In this document: positions 8,428 to 16,563 of the stretch, in pieces
How the letters are laid out: every line of letters starts with the position of its first letter
Position numbering within the stretch: the first letter of the stretch is position 1
From: UBA10103 sp964437185
GTDB taxonomy: Bacteria > Patescibacteriota > Minisyncoccia > Phycocordibacterales > UBA2100
Length of the DNA: 64,000 nt
Assembly (NCBI GenBank): GCA_964437185.1
Contig: CAYTFU010000002.1
Location: 50,623-114,622 of the forward strand
Direction: 5' to 3'
Translations under genes and position numbers: made by a program
Notes under the pieces: generated by a model
The model's database searches: none
Told to the model about the DNA's origin: nothing
The model's input: the letters and a program-made list of their open reading frames with translations, nothing else

Positions 8428-9405
8428 ATGTCCGATTACCACATCGCCCTCCCCAGCAAGCCACGAGTCGTAAGTGAATCAGAGAGAAATGGTATCTACG
8501 AGGTCGATGGCCTCTACCCAGGGTACGGATTCACACTCGGAAATTCGCTTCGTCGCATCATACTTTCGTCCCTCCCGGGCGCAGCAGTGACGCACGTCAA
8601 GATTCCAGGTGTATCTCATGAGTTTTCCACGATCGAAGGCGTGAAGGAGGATGTGGTTACGATTCTGCTCAATATTCGAAAAATACGATTTAAGATTCTG
8701 ACGGACGAGCCTCAGAACATTACGCTCTCTATCAAGGGCCCGAAGGCGGTGACCGCCGCAGATCTCAAACTCCCCGGCCAGATAGAAGTCCTCAATCCTG
8801 ATCAGCACATTGCCGATGTTACGGGCAAGGCCTCGTTTGAACTCGAGCTTCGTGCAGAGCGCGGGCTTGGCTACATTCCTAAGGAGGCTCACCAAAAGGA
8901 GCGCGTAGAAATCGGCACCATCGCGCTTGATGCAATCTTTTCTCCGATTCGACGAGTGAACTACGAAGTGGAAAACATGCGCGTCGGTGACCGCACGGAC
9001 TTCAACAGACTTCGCATTGTCATCGAGACCGACGGAACGCTCGCGCCGCGAACCGCTTTTGAAAACGCCATTGAAACTATGATTCACCAGCTTCGAGCCA
9101 TTGTAGGCTTCAAGGAGGAAGAGATATCGGACACCCCATCGTCTGTTGAAATCGGCCGATCGTCGAGCAGAGAAGACCGTTCTGCGCCCGTGGATTCGGA
9201 GCAACTCAAGACTCGTATCACCGAACTCAACCTGCCTCAGCGCGTGGAAATGGCGCTCGATAACGCGTCTATCCGGACGGTCGGCGGCCTTGTGCGCAAG
9301 CGCGAAGACGACCTTCTCAGCATCGAGGGTCTCGGTCAGAAAGGACTTCAAGACATCAAGCGCGCGCTCTCAAATATGGGTCTCACGCTTCGCACGGATA
9401 AGTAA
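8428..9405 (+). CDS. rpoA: DNA-directed RNA polymerase subunit alpha
   Basis: 325 residues, full length. The N-terminal domain has the assembly motif GFTLGNSLRRIILSSLPG near residue 35. The C-terminal domain, after a linker around residue 245, carries the helix-hairpin-helix surface (VGGLVRKREDDLLSIEGLGQKG) used for UP-element and activator contact. Alpha dimerises and nucleates polymerase assembly. It has its own promoter in addition to read-through from rpsD. Confidence 0.97.
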   Translation: MSDYHIALPSKPRVVSESERNGIYEVDGLYPGYGFTLGNSLRRIILSSLPGAAVTHVKIPGVSHEFSTIEGVKEDVVTILLNIRKIRFKILTDEPQNITLSIKGPKAVTAADLKLPGQIEVLNPDQHIADVTGKASFELELRAERGLGYIPKEAHQKERVEIGTIALDAIFSPIRRVNYEVENMRVGDRTDFNRLRIVIETDGTLAPRTAFENAIETMIHQLRAIVGFKEEEISDTPSSVEIGRSSSREDRSAPVDSEQLKTRITELNLPQRVEMALDNASIRTVGGLVRKREDDLLSIEGLGQKGLQDIKRALSNMGLTLRTDK

Positions 9406-9416
9406 ACGCTTTTGGT

Positions 9417-9770
9417 ATGCAGCATCACAATAAAAACAGAAAGCTGGGCCGAGAAAAGGGACAGCGCACGGCGCTTCTCAGAAGCCTCGCGCGATCCCTC
9501 GTGCTGCAAGAGGGCATTACGACAACCGTAGCGAAAGCGAAGGAGCTTCGGCCGTTCGTTGAGCGATTGGTGACAGCGAGCAAGAATAATTCACTTGCTT
9601 CTCGTCGTACCATATCGAGTACGATGGGTGGCGCAGCGGATGTCGTGAAGAAGCTGCACAGCGATCTCGCCGTTCGGTATGCAGAGCGGGCGGGCGGATA
9701 CACTCGGATCACACTCTTGGGCAAAGTCGGCAAGCGTGCGGTGGATTCGGCGCGAATTGAACTCGTCTAA
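9417..9770 (+). CDS. rplQ: 50S ribosomal protein L17
   Basis: 117 residues, close to the usual length. Opens with the hallmark MQHHNKNRKLGREKGQRTALLRSLARSL and ends with the GGYTRITLLGKVGKRAVDSARIEL strand region. L17 lies near the polypeptide exit tunnel. It follows rpoA by 11 bases, the standard order. Confidence 0.95.
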   Translation: MQHHNKNRKLGREKGQRTALLRSLARSLVLQEGITTTVAKAKELRPFVERLVTASKNNSLASRRTISSTMGGAADVVKKLHSDLAVRYAERAGGYTRITLLGKVGKRAVDSARIELV

Positions 9771-9777
9771 TAATAGT

Positions 9778-10131
9778 ATGGAGAAGCGAACACACACGAT
9801 CGATGCAGCAGGCCGTACACTTGGCCGCATTGCCTCTGAAGCAGCGAAGGCGCTGATGGGTAAAATGTCTCCCGACTACACGCCGCACATTGACTCCGAT
9901 ATTAAGGTAACGATTACCAACGCGTCAAAAATGTATGTTCGAGACCGAAAGAGTCTTGCAACCATCTATACTACCTACTCCGGTTTTCCTGGCGGACAGA
10001 AGCGTGAAAGCATGTCGTCGCTCGCAAAGCGCAAGGGCAGGGGGGAGGTAATTCGCCGCGCCGTCAGCCGAATGTTGCCACGCAATACCATGCATACAGC
10101 TCGTTTGAAGAATTTATCGATTAGCGAATAG
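9778..10131 (+). CDS. rplM: 50S ribosomal protein L13, shortened
   Basis: 117 residues against 142 in E. coli. The core is clear: DAAGRTLGRIASEAAKALMGK, DYTPHIDSDIKVTITNA and RRAVSRMLPRNTM. About 12 residues are missing at the N-terminus and a similar number at the C-terminus. The start chosen is ATG 9778, 8 bases after rplQ; the frame is open further upstream but overlaps rplQ. L13 is a primary 23S rRNA assembly protein. Trimming of ribosomal proteins is common in CPR bacteria. Confidence 0.93.
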   Translation: MEKRTHTIDAAGRTLGRIASEAAKALMGKMSPDYTPHIDSDIKVTITNASKMYVRDRKSLATIYTTYSGFPGGQKRESMSSLAKRKGRGEVIRRAVSRMLPRNTMHTARLKNLSISE

Positions 10132-10174
10132 TTCGACGTGCTCACTATAAATAACTCAATAACCCTACATTTTT

Positions 10175-10570
10175 ATGGCAAAGGATAAGGAATACCGAGA
10201 GGCAGTTGGCCGACGAAAGACGGCCACAGCGCGCGTGCGAGTTGTACCCGCAAAGAGCGCTTCCATGATCGTCAACGGAAAAGATGCGGCATCGTATTTT
10301 CCGCTCGACATAATGGTAAAGACTGCGTATGCGCCGATGAAACTCTTGGGCGCTACCTATGCCGTGTCTGCGCACGTGCGGGGCGGAGGCTTGAAAGCGC
10401 AAGCTGAGGCGGTGCGACACGGTTTGTCGCGCGTCATGAGCGAGATTGTACCTGAACAGCGCAAAGACCTGAAGATTAAGGGTTTTTTAAAGCGCGATCC
10501 GCGGGCAAAGGAGCGCAAGAAGTTTGGCTTGAAGGCGGCACGACGTGCCCCGCAGTGGTCGAAGCGCTAG
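10175..10570 (+). CDS. rpsI: 30S ribosomal protein S9
   Basis: 131 residues, normal length. It shows the family start EAVGRRKTATARVRVVP, the central GGGLKAQAEAVRHGLSR, and the basic C-terminal tail ending in QWSKR, whose last Arg reaches the P-site tRNA anticodon. Pairing with rplM upstream is universal. The last codons (WSKR-stop) are present again about 100 bases downstream with a single synonymous change. Confidence 0.95.
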   Translation: MAKDKEYREAVGRRKTATARVRVVPAKSASMIVNGKDAASYFPLDIMVKTAYAPMKLLGATYAVSAHVRGGGLKAQAEAVRHGLSRVMSEIVPEQRKDLKIKGFLKRDPRAKERKKFGLKAARRAPQWSKR

Positions 10571-10676
10571 CTTCGAGCCTGCGTGAGGAGGGGGTCGGGG
10601 AACCCGCCGGTTCCCCGTGAAGGAAGAAGTGGGAAAACCGTGGGTTTCCCAGAACCGCGAGTGGTCGAAACGCTAG
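10550..10676 (+). repeat. Duplicated 3' end of rpsI with hairpins between the copies
   Basis: The rpsI end at 10550-10570 recurs at 10655-10676. The WSKR-stop codons read TGGTCGAAGCGCTAG in rpsI and TGGTCGAAACGCTAG downstream, one synonymous change, with a 1-base indel just upstream. The 84 bases between the copies hold two hairpins. This is one of four such gene-end duplications in the window. Confidence 0.65.
10597..10650 (+). terminator. Two consecutive hairpins after rpsI
   Basis: 10597-10616 is a perfect 8-bp stem (GGGGAACC/GGTTCCCC) with a 4-base loop. 10631-10650 is a second stem of 9 bp with one mismatch (GGGAAAACC/GGGTTTCCC). No T-tract follows, so this may be an RNA end-processing or attenuating structure rather than a classic terminator. 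It closes the ribosomal operon ahead of grpE. Confidence 0.5.
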
Positions 10677-10719
10677 TCGTTCGTTCCACTTTTAAGAGCG
10701 AGTGATATACTCGTTGTCT

Positions 10720-11265
10720 ATGAGTGACTCCGATCATGTAACCGACGACGTCGACTTCGAGTCAGAGGACGATCTTGGCGCCGTCGCTGCACTAAAGGTT
10801 AAGATTCGGGCACTTCATCAATCGCTTGAACAGTGCAGAAAGGAGCGCCAAGAATACCTCGATGGCTGGCAGCGATCCAAAGCAGACGGCATAAATGCGC
10901 GTAAAGAAGCGATAGCCTCTGCGGATCGTTTGGCTACGCGATCTAAGGAGACGCTTATCGAAGACATTATCCCTACTCTCGACGCTTTCGACATGGCGAT
11001 GAATAACGAATCCTGGAGCAAAATGGACTCGCAGTGGCGCTCCGGTATTGAATTTATACGCAATCAACTCTCCGACGCACTCACGCGCAACGGAGTTGAG
11101 GCGTTTGGGAAGGTTGGAGATCCTCTCGATCACAATCTGCATGAGGTAGTGAGTGAAATCGCCGATGATGAAGGGGATTCCCAGGCGATCGTCCGCGTCG
11201 TACGCAAAGGATACAAGGCGAGTGATCGAATCTTGCGTCCCGCTCATGTCGTTATTAAAAAATAG
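10720..11265 (+). CDS. grpE: Nucleotide exchange factor GrpE
   Basis: 181 residues. An acidic N-terminus is followed by the long coiled-coil helix (VKIRALHQSLEQCRKERQEY, then the DGWQRSKADGINARKEA segment) and a C-terminal beta domain ending in the typical ILRPAHVVIKK. GrpE releases ADP from DnaK. The start chosen is ATG 10720 because a TATACT box (10706-10711) ends 8 bases before it; the frame is open 18 bases further upstream. First gene of grpE-dnaK-dnaJ. Confidence 0.93.
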   Translation: MSDSDHVTDDVDFESEDDLGAVAALKVKIRALHQSLEQCRKERQEYLDGWQRSKADGINARKEAIASADRLATRSKETLIEDIIPTLDAFDMAMNNESWSKMDSQWRSGIEFIRNQLSDALTRNGVEAFGKVGDPLDHNLHEVVSEIADDEGDSQAIVRVVRKGYKASDRILRPAHVVIKK

Positions 11266-11302
11266 CGCCCGCCCAACTACCAATTTCTCGCGCAAGCCAG
11301 AC

Positions 11303-11330
11303 TTGCACCGAGGCGGGAAAAAAATATAAT
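11303..11330 (+). promoter_or_regulatory. Promoter of dnaK
   Basis: TTGCAC (11303-11308), 16-base spacer, TATAAT (11325-11330). The predicted transcript starts near 11337, giving a leader of about 34 bases before the dnaK ATG at 11371. No CIRCE-type inverted repeat is visible here. Confidence 0.6.
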
Positions 11331-11370
11331 TCGCTTGAAAAGACCAAAGTTATCAAATAATCTAACCACT

Positions 11371-13221
11371 ATGTCAAAAATACTTGGAATTGACCTCGGT
11401 ACGACAAATTCCGCTATCGCGATCGTGAGAAGCGGCGAGCCAGAAATACTCGAAAATGCGGAAGGTGCTCGAACCACACCATCGGTCGTCGCGGTATCAA
11501 AGACGGGCGAGCGCCTTGTGGGCCTTTTGGCAAAGCGCCAGGGCGTCACCAATCCCAAAAACACGGTCTACCAAATTAAGCGATTCATCGGACACAACTA
11601 CGACGAAGCCGCAGCGCAGTCCGACAAGGCGGCTGTACCATTTGAGATTCAAAAATCGGCAAACGGTGGCATTGAGGTAAAGATGGCTGATAAGTGGCAC
11701 CGACCAGAAGAGATTTCTGCGATGATACTTCAAAAACTGAAGCAGGACGCGGAGGCGCGCATCGGCGAGACCATCACCGAGGCCGTCATCACGGTGCCTG
11801 CGTACTTCAATGACTCGCAAAGGCAGGCGACCAAAGACGCGGGCAAAATTGCAGGACTCGACGTGAAGCGCATCATCAATGAACCAACCGCGGCAGCACT
11901 CGCGTACGGTTTCAACAAAAAGAAGAATGAAAAGATCGTCGTGTTTGACTTTGGAGGCGGTACGTTTGATATCTCGGTCCTTGAGGTAGGCGACGACGTG
12001 ATCGAGGTACGATCTACCGACGGCGACGCGCACCTCGGCGGCAAGGACATTGATCAGAAGATCATGAACTGGATAGCCGATGAGTTTAAGAAGCAATCCG
12101 GCGTCGACGTGCGCAACGATTCGCTCGCACGCCAGCGGCTCGATGAGGCGGCGGAAAAGGCCAAAATTGAGCTTTCAACTGCTCTGGAGACAGAGATCAA
12201 CATCCCGTTCATCACTTCGACAGACGCAGGCCCGCAACACTTGCTGGTGAAAATGACGCGGGCCAAGCTTGAGGAACTCACAAGCGAATTTTTGGATCGC
12301 GCGATGAATATTACGAAGCGTGCCGTGGCTGCGTCGCCGTTCAAAGTAAGCGACATCAACGAAGTCGTGCTCGTCGGCGGCCAAACCCGCATGCCGGCAA
12401 TCCAGAAAGCTGTTGAGACATACTTTGGAAAAAAGCCAAACTTAAGTGTCAATCCAGACGAAGTGGTTGCAATCGGTGCTGCGATTCAGGGCGGAATCTT
12501 GCAGGGCGACGTGAAGGACGTGCTCTTGCTCGACGTGATTCCACTTTCTCTTGGCATTGAAACAATGGGGGGCATTGCGACGAAGCTCATTGAGCGCAAT
12601 ACCACCATTCCGACGTCGCGCTCGCAGACATTTTCAACGGCCTCGGACAATCAGCCGTCGGTCGAGATTCACGTCGTGCAGGGTGAGCGACCGATGGCGG
12701 GAGACAATAAATCGCTTGGTCGCTTTAATCTCGACGGCATTCCACCAGCACCGCGCGGCACTCCGCAGGTCGAAGTATCGTTCGACATCGACGCCAACGG
12801 CATACTTTCTGTGAAGGCAAAAGATAAGTCTTCTGGCAAGGAGCAGTCCATTCGTATAGAAGCCACTTCGGGCCTTTCGGACGCTGAAGTGGAAAAGATG
12901 CGCAAGGATGCCGATCTCAATGCGGAGGCGGATAAAAAGAAACACGATGTAGTGGAGGCACAAAATGCAGCAGATCAGGTAATGTACGCCGCCGAAAAAG
13001 CGCTCAAAGAACACGGCGACAAGGTTGGTGACGACATAAAGAAAAATGTGCAAGAAAAAATAGATGCACTGAAGGCGGCTCGCGCCGGCACCGATCTCGA
13101 GGCGATCAAATCGGCCTCAGACGCGCTCTCGACAGCTATGAGTGCAATCGGAAATGCAATGGCAAAGGCAAACCAGACGCCGCCACCGAGCGAGCCAACG
13201 CCGCCCGAAGCAGACAAGTAA
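11371..13221 (+). CDS. dnaK: Chaperone protein DnaK (Hsp70)
   Basis: 616 residues. The ATPase domain starts GIDLGTTNSAIAIV and has the second phosphate loop VVFDFGGGTFDISVLEVG and the adenosine motif EVVLVGGQTRMPAIQ. The substrate-binding domain begins after the linker DVLLLDVIPLSLGIE and includes FNLDGIPPAPRGTPQVEVSFDIDANGILSV. The C-terminal lid ends in an acidic, proline-rich tail (PTPPEADK). Full length. It lies between its cochaperones grpE and dnaJ, with its own promoter and a strong hairpin downstream. Confidence 0.97.
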   Translation: MSKILGIDLGTTNSAIAIVRSGEPEILENAEGARTTPSVVAVSKTGERLVGLLAKRQGVTNPKNTVYQIKRFIGHNYDEAAAQSDKAAVPFEIQKSANGGIEVKMADKWHRPEEISAMILQKLKQDAEARIGETITEAVITVPAYFNDSQRQATKDAGKIAGLDVKRIINEPTAAALAYGFNKKKNEKIVVFDFGGGTFDISVLEVGDDVIEVRSTDGDAHLGGKDIDQKIMNWIADEFKKQSGVDVRNDSLARQRLDEAAEKAKIELSTALETEINIPFITSTDAGPQHLLVKMTRAKLEELTSEFLDRAMNITKRAVAASPFKVSDINEVVLVGGQTRMPAIQKAVETYFGKKPNLSVNPDEVVAIGAAIQGGILQGDVKDVLLLDVIPLSLGIETMGGIATKLIERNTTIPTSRSQTFSTASDNQPSVEIHVVQGERPMAGDNKSLGRFNLDGIPPAPRGTPQVEVSFDIDANGILSVKAKDKSSGKEQSIRIEATSGLSDAEVEKMRKDADLNAEADKKKHDVVEAQNAADQVMYAAEKALKEHGDKVGDDIKKNVQEKIDALKAARAGTDLEAIKSASDALSTAMSAIGNAMAKANQTPPPSEPTPPEADK

Positions 13222-13234
13222 TCTGGTGTCAATC

Positions 13235-13266
13235 CAAAGAGCGATCGCACATGCGATCGCTCTTTG
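13235..13266 (+). terminator. Strong hairpin between dnaK and dnaJ
   Basis: A perfect 15-bp inverted repeat: 13235-13249 (CAAAGAGCGATCGCA) against 13252-13266, with only two bases between the arms (effective stem 14 bp, 4-base loop). It contains GCGATCGC in each arm. It lies 14 bases past the dnaK stop and is followed by CTTTACAC, so it is a probable terminator or mRNA stabiliser separating dnaK from the dnaJ promoter. Confidence 0.7.
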
Positions 13267-13285
13267 CTTTACACGTTCTAATCAC

Positions 13286-13291
13286 TATAAT
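13286..13291 (+). promoter_or_regulatory. -10 box of dnaJ (leaderless)
   Basis: TATAAT ending 7 bases before the ATG at 13299. The expected start point coincides with the start codon, so the dnaJ mRNA would have no leader. This also decides the dnaJ start: an upstream ATG in the same frame (13290) lies inside the -10 box. Confidence 0.6.
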
Positions 13292-13298
13292 GAAAGCG

Positions 13299-14360
13299 AT
13301 GAAAGATTATTACGAAATTCTCGGAGTCGCAAAAGGCGCGAGTGAGGAAGAAATCAAGGTTGCATTTCGCAAGCTTGCGCACAAGTACCACCCCGACAAA
13401 AAAGGCGGCAACGAGGCCAAATTCAAAGAGGTGAGCGAGGCGTATTCTGTACTTTCTGATAAAAAGCGACGAGCGGAGTACGACACCTACGGGAGCGCGC
13501 ATGCGGGAGGCGGCCACCAAGGTTTCTCCGGATTCGACTTTTCAAATTTCCAAGGCTTCGGACAGGGCGGGGGTGTCGAATTCGATCTCGGCGATATATT
13601 CGGCGAAATGTTTGGCGGGGGCGGCGGCTCGCGAGTACGTCGTGGCCGAGACATTTCTATCGACCTTGAGTTGTCCTTTCGCGAATCTATCTTCGGAACA
13701 GATCGCCGCGTACTTATAGGTAAGGTCGGCGCCTGCGACACCTGCGCCGGAAGCGGCGCGCGCAAGGGCTCGAAACTTATCACGTGCACCTCGTGCAATG
13801 GGAAGGGCGAAATACGCGAGACGAGGAACTCCTTCTTCGGCACATTCGCATCGTCGCGATCCTGTCCAAAATGCCACGGAAGAGGGCAAATACCGGAAGC
13901 GTCGTGCGACGCATGCAGGGGAGAGGGCGTGCGCAAACGACAGGAGGAAGTGCATATCGTCGTACCAGCTGGTGTCTCTGACGGCGAAATGATACGGATG
14001 CCCGCACGGGGCGAGGCGCTCGCGGGCGGCACGGCGGGAGACCTCTACGTAAAGCTTCACGTTAAGACTGATCCCAAGTTTTCCCGAGAAGGCAACAATC
14101 TCGCTACCATACTCTCAATCAAGCTTTCCGACGCGCTCTTAGGCGGTGAATTCCGAGTGACGTCGCTTGATGGAGAAGAGGCGATCAGTATTGAAAGTGG
14201 CGTGGTCCACGGCGATATTCTGCGCATTCGCGGCAAGGGCGTACCGCACGGGCGCGGCACTCGCGGCGATCTGCTCGTAAAGGTCAACATCCAGTTCCCA
14301 AAAAAGCTCTCTCGCCAAGCGCGAGAATTGGTAGAAAAATTACGCACAGAGGGTGTGTAG
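13299..14360 (+). CDS. dnaJ: Chaperone protein DnaJ (Hsp40)
   Basis: 353 residues, type I DnaJ. J domain at residues 1-70 (DYYEILGV, then the HPD motif in YHPDKKG), Gly/Phe-rich region (about 75-120), the zinc domain with all four CxxCxGxG motifs (CDTCAGSG, CTSCNGKG, CPKCHGRG, CDACRGEG), then the C-terminal substrate-binding and dimerisation domain. DnaJ delivers clients to DnaK and stimulates its ATPase. Start chosen at ATG 13299 from the position of the TATAAT box and the MKDYYEILG family start. Confidence 0.96.
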   Translation: MKDYYEILGVAKGASEEEIKVAFRKLAHKYHPDKKGGNEAKFKEVSEAYSVLSDKKRRAEYDTYGSAHAGGGHQGFSGFDFSNFQGFGQGGGVEFDLGDIFGEMFGGGGGSRVRRGRDISIDLELSFRESIFGTDRRVLIGKVGACDTCAGSGARKGSKLITCTSCNGKGEIRETRNSFFGTFASSRSCPKCHGRGQIPEASCDACRGEGVRKRQEEVHIVVPAGVSDGEMIRMPARGEALAGGTAGDLYVKLHVKTDPKFSREGNNLATILSIKLSDALLGGEFRVTSLDGEEAISIESGVVHGDILRIRGKGVPHGRGTRGDLLVKVNIQFPKKLSRQARELVEKLRTEGV

Positions 14361-14400
14361 CAATCAATTGCCGCTTGCAAAAGCGTAGTAGAATTACCGC

Positions 14401-14889
14401 ATGGACCTCAATGCGTGGTCAAGCGTTCTTTCGTCGTGGCCGCACGACTGGATTCTTATCGGCGGCATCGCAATTTTCGTCTCGCTCGACGCGATGCGCT
14501 CTGGCTCTGCCCGCGCGGCGTCGATCGCGCTAGCCTTGCCTGCAACTCTTTTTGCCTTCAACGCAATTCCTCAGGCTTATTTTTTGGGGCCATTGCTCGC
14601 TGAATACACCGCACCAATTGTCCACATTGTTTTATTTGTCGTGTTCTTCGCACTCATTTTTTTCACTACATATCGTACCGTCTTTGGCGCATCGGATGGG
14701 GGGCGGGTCTTACAATCGCTCCTCATCGGCCTCGCGGCCACGGCCGCTATTGTGCTCGTATGGATTCAGGTGCCAGCTCTTGAATACGCATGGCATTTTG
14801 GCGACCAAGTGCAGGCCGTCTTCGCCCCTGCGCTTAGGCTGTGGTGGTATGTCGCAATTTTCACTTCGCTTGCGTTTGCGCGGAGTTAA
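14401..14889 (+). CDS. Small integral membrane protein, unknown function
   Basis: 162 residues with about four membrane helices (around 17-35, 40-60, 67-92 and 105-125) and a C-terminal hydrophobic segment WWYVAIFTSLAF. No known family recognised; it may be a CvpA-like or other small membrane protein, but I cannot support that. A TAGAAT box (14389-14394) ends 6 bases before the ATG, indicating a leaderless transcript. Its last 20 codons occur again at 16448-16507 with almost only synonymous changes, on the far side of a toxin-antitoxin/acetyltransferase segment. Confidence 0.7.
   Translation: MDLNAWSSVLSSWPHDWILIGGIAIFVSLDAMRSGSARAASIALALPATLFAFNAIPQAYFLGPLLAEYTAPIVHIVLFVVFFALIFFTTYRTVFGASDGGRVLQSLLIGLAATAAIVLVWIQVPALEYAWHFGDQVQAVFAPALRLWWYVAIFTSLAFARS
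14830..14889 (+). repeat. Direct repeat, left copy: 3' end of the membrane-protein gene
   Basis: The last 19 codons plus stop of the 14401 gene. The right copy is 16448-16507, same length, no gaps, 50 of 60 bases identical. Nine codons differ; eight of these changes are synonymous (counting TAA/TGA stop) and one is Leu to Arg. Confidence 0.85.
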
Positions 14890-14932
14890 AAGGTATTGGT
14901 AAATCCGCGCGAATGTGGCATAATGCGATCGT

Positions 14933-15340
14933 ATGGTAGCCAATTTTACACTCACAGAAACTCAACGATCGGCTATTGAAAAGCTTGGCGTTGTCCTTTT
15001 GTATCTACATGGCTCGGTGGCTGCTGGCACCGCGCGCGCAAACAGTGATGTAGACATTGCTGTTTTATTTGAAACTACGCCGCGGGACTCGATTAGCGCG
15101 ACGACCGCGGTCACGGAGGCTCTACGCGGATTGGTACCGCAACGTGAGATGGATATCGCCATACTCAATGAAGCAAATCCGCTGCTGAAACAAATAGTCG
15201 CCTCGACCGGCAATCTCCTGTACGCGCGTACAACTGACGACGCATTGAAATTTGAGCTGCGCGCCATGCACGATTACGAATATTCTCGCCATGTCGTCCG
15301 TCTGGGGCAGGAACTTATTTTGCGCAACGTGAGCGTATGA
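14933..15340 (+). CDS. mntA: MntA-type nucleotidyltransferase antitoxin
   Basis: 135 residues of the minimal nucleotidyltransferase (MNT) fold. The signature GSx10DxD is complete: G27-S28, then D39-x-D41 (SDVDIAVLF), with a third acidic residue in EMDIAIL. In characterised HEPN-MNT pairs this protein AMPylates a tyrosine of the HEPN toxin and so neutralises it. The ATG of the HEPN gene overlaps its stop (ATGA). A CATAAT box ends 8 bases before the start. Lies inside a segment flanked by a direct repeat. Confidence 0.88.
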   Translation: MVANFTLTETQRSAIEKLGVVLLYLHGSVAAGTARANSDVDIAVLFETTPRDSISATTAVTEALRGLVPQREMDIAILNEANPLLKQIVASTGNLLYARTTDDALKFELRAMHDYEYSRHVVRLGQELILRNVSV

Positions 15341-15768
15341 CCGAATTTTCTCGAGAATTACTCATGGGCAAATTGGTGCAGTGCAGCGAGGCACTCACCG
15401 ATCTGCAGCGATACCGCGAGGTCGGAACTTTGGATTACCTGCGCGACCACCAGGACATATATTACGCTGTATGTTATCGGTTTATCGGTGGCATCGAAGC
15501 CTTATTTGATGCTGGCCAAATAATTCTGGCGAGCCACGGACAGCATGCAGCCGGTGACGGCGACATACCCGTACTTCTTGGGCGAAGGAAAATTATATCT
15601 GACGAGCTGGCTAGTGCATTCACCAATATGTACGGTTTTCGCAATCGGCTGGTGCACGCCTACGGCACGCTCGATGATTCCAAGGTGGCCGAGTACCTTC
15701 AGAGGCATCTTGTAGATATCGAGGAGCTTATCAGTGTATTTCGAGACACGGTGACAAGCTCGGAGTGA
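15337..15768 (+). CDS. hepT: HepT-type HEPN toxin (RNase)
   Basis: 143 residues. The HEPN RNase motif Rx4HxY is complete: R102, H107 and Y109 in RNRLVHAYG. Y109 is the tyrosine modified by MntA in studied pairs. It overlaps mntA by four bases, the usual type VII toxin-antitoxin arrangement. Substrate unknown; known relatives cut RNA or trim tRNA ends. Whether it acts as a plasmid-like addiction module or in phage defence cannot be read from the sequence. Confidence 0.88.
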   Translation: MTEFSRELLMGKLVQCSEALTDLQRYREVGTLDYLRDHQDIYYAVCYRFIGGIEALFDAGQIILASHGQHAAGDGDIPVLLGRRKIISDELASAFTNMYGFRNRLVHAYGTLDDSKVAEYLQRHLVDIEELISVFRDTVTSSE

Positions 15769-15801
15769 AGGCGAATGAGGATCAGATAGTAAATAGTCAT
15801 T

Positions 15802-16281
15802 ATGGGGGAGATCGAGATACAGTCCTTGGTGGCTGAGGTCGATCGGGAGGCGGTAGAGTTTTGCCGCGAGATTTATTCTGAAATGGGATGGCCTGAACAT
15901 GCCCTAGGTTCAAGCGTCGCGGCACTATTCAGTGAACCTGGTGATGCTTTTGTGACCATCAAGCAGGCCGGAAAAATTATCGGTACCGGTGGTTTTCTAC
16001 GACTCTCAAAAGAAGAAGCGGTATTAAAAAGGTTTTACCTCGCAAAACATGTACGCGGTAGTGATCTCGCGCCGCGATTATTTGCCGATCTCGTAGATAG
16101 GGCGCGAGTCATTGGGTACTCCGTGCTCCTTGTGGATGTTTCTTCAACCAACGTACGTGCGATACGATTCTATGAGAAGGAGGGTATGAAGGAGTTTTTT
16201 GGTGTCTCACCCCACCCGCGCTGGGAAGGATCCTCACCCGAAAGGCAGAAAACTGACCGATATTTTCGCTTAAAACTCTAA
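15802..16281 (+). CDS. GNAT family N-acetyltransferase
   Basis: 159 residues with the GNAT core: strand GDAFVTIKQAGKIIGTGGFLRL, the acetyl-CoA loop region RFYLAKHVRGSDLAPRLFADLV (a divergent R/QxxGxG/A: VRGSDLA), and the C-terminal VDVSSTNVRAIRFYEKEGM. The substrate cannot be inferred. It lies 33 bases after hepT in the same segment flanked by a direct repeat, so it may have travelled with the toxin-antitoxin pair. No promoter of its own is obvious. Confidence 0.8.
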   Translation: MGEIEIQSLVAEVDREAVEFCREIYSEMGWPEHALGSSVAALFSEPGDAFVTIKQAGKIIGTGGFLRLSKEEAVLKRFYLAKHVRGSDLAPRLFADLVDRARVIGYSVLLVDVSSTNVRAIRFYEKEGMKEFFGVSPHPRWEGSSPERQKTDRYFRLKL

Positions 16282-16447
16282 TTCAACCTGAGGTGATCCA
16301 TGCTTCATTTTCACATTGTCGCCCGCAAGAGAGCGGAGTAGTTCCGTCAGAGAAACAGAGAATTTACCACAGCCCTCTCTTGCCTTATCGACAGCAAGGT
16401 TTAGAGTACACCCTATGGGTGCGTTTTCATGGAGACTTCTCGAGGAC
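16282..16447. other. Non-coding or degenerate stretch before the right repeat copy
   Basis: I see no convincing gene on the plus strand. On the minus strand a frame running from inside the right repeat to 16270 reads like a natural protein tail (GCGKFSVSLTELLRSLAG, then KMKHGSPQVELEF) but has no start of its own. It may be the end of a truncated gene. Low confidence. Confidence 0.25.
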
Positions 16448-16507
16448 GCACTAAGACGGTGGTGGTATGTCGCAATCTTCACTTCGCTTGCGTTTGCAAG
16501 AAGCTGA
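16448..16507 (+). repeat. Direct repeat, right copy of the 14401 gene end
   Basis: Encodes ALRRWWYVAIFTSLAFARS and a TGA stop, the same peptide as the end of the 14401 gene except one residue. No complete gene precedes it in this frame. It is followed by a small hairpin (GCTGA-GAAAA-TCAGC) and the promoter of the DMT transporter gene. Confidence 0.8.
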
Positions 16508-16551
16508 GAAAATCAGCGCCTCCATACCTTTGCACTGGCTGATTTACGTGT

Positions 16552-16557
16552 TATAAT
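16552..16557 (+). promoter_or_regulatory. -10 box of the DMT transporter gene (leaderless)
   Basis: TATAAT ending 6 bases before the ATG at 16564, with TTGCAC at 16530-16535 (16-base spacer). Predicts a leaderless transcript for the transporter-decarboxylase pair. Confidence 0.65.
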
Positions 16558-16563
16558 CTGAAT

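Noticed and set aside
13235..13266. CIRCE-type HrcA operator between dnaK and dnaJ
   Set aside because: The inverted repeat has no 9-base spacer and does not resemble the TTAGCACTC arms; it lies after dnaK and fits a terminator.
16316..16507. A 63-codon ORF ending in the duplicated membrane-protein tail, as a gene of its own
   Set aside because: Only the last 19 codons look protein-like; the part before them matches nothing and has no ribosome binding site or -10 box. I treat it as a repeat copy.
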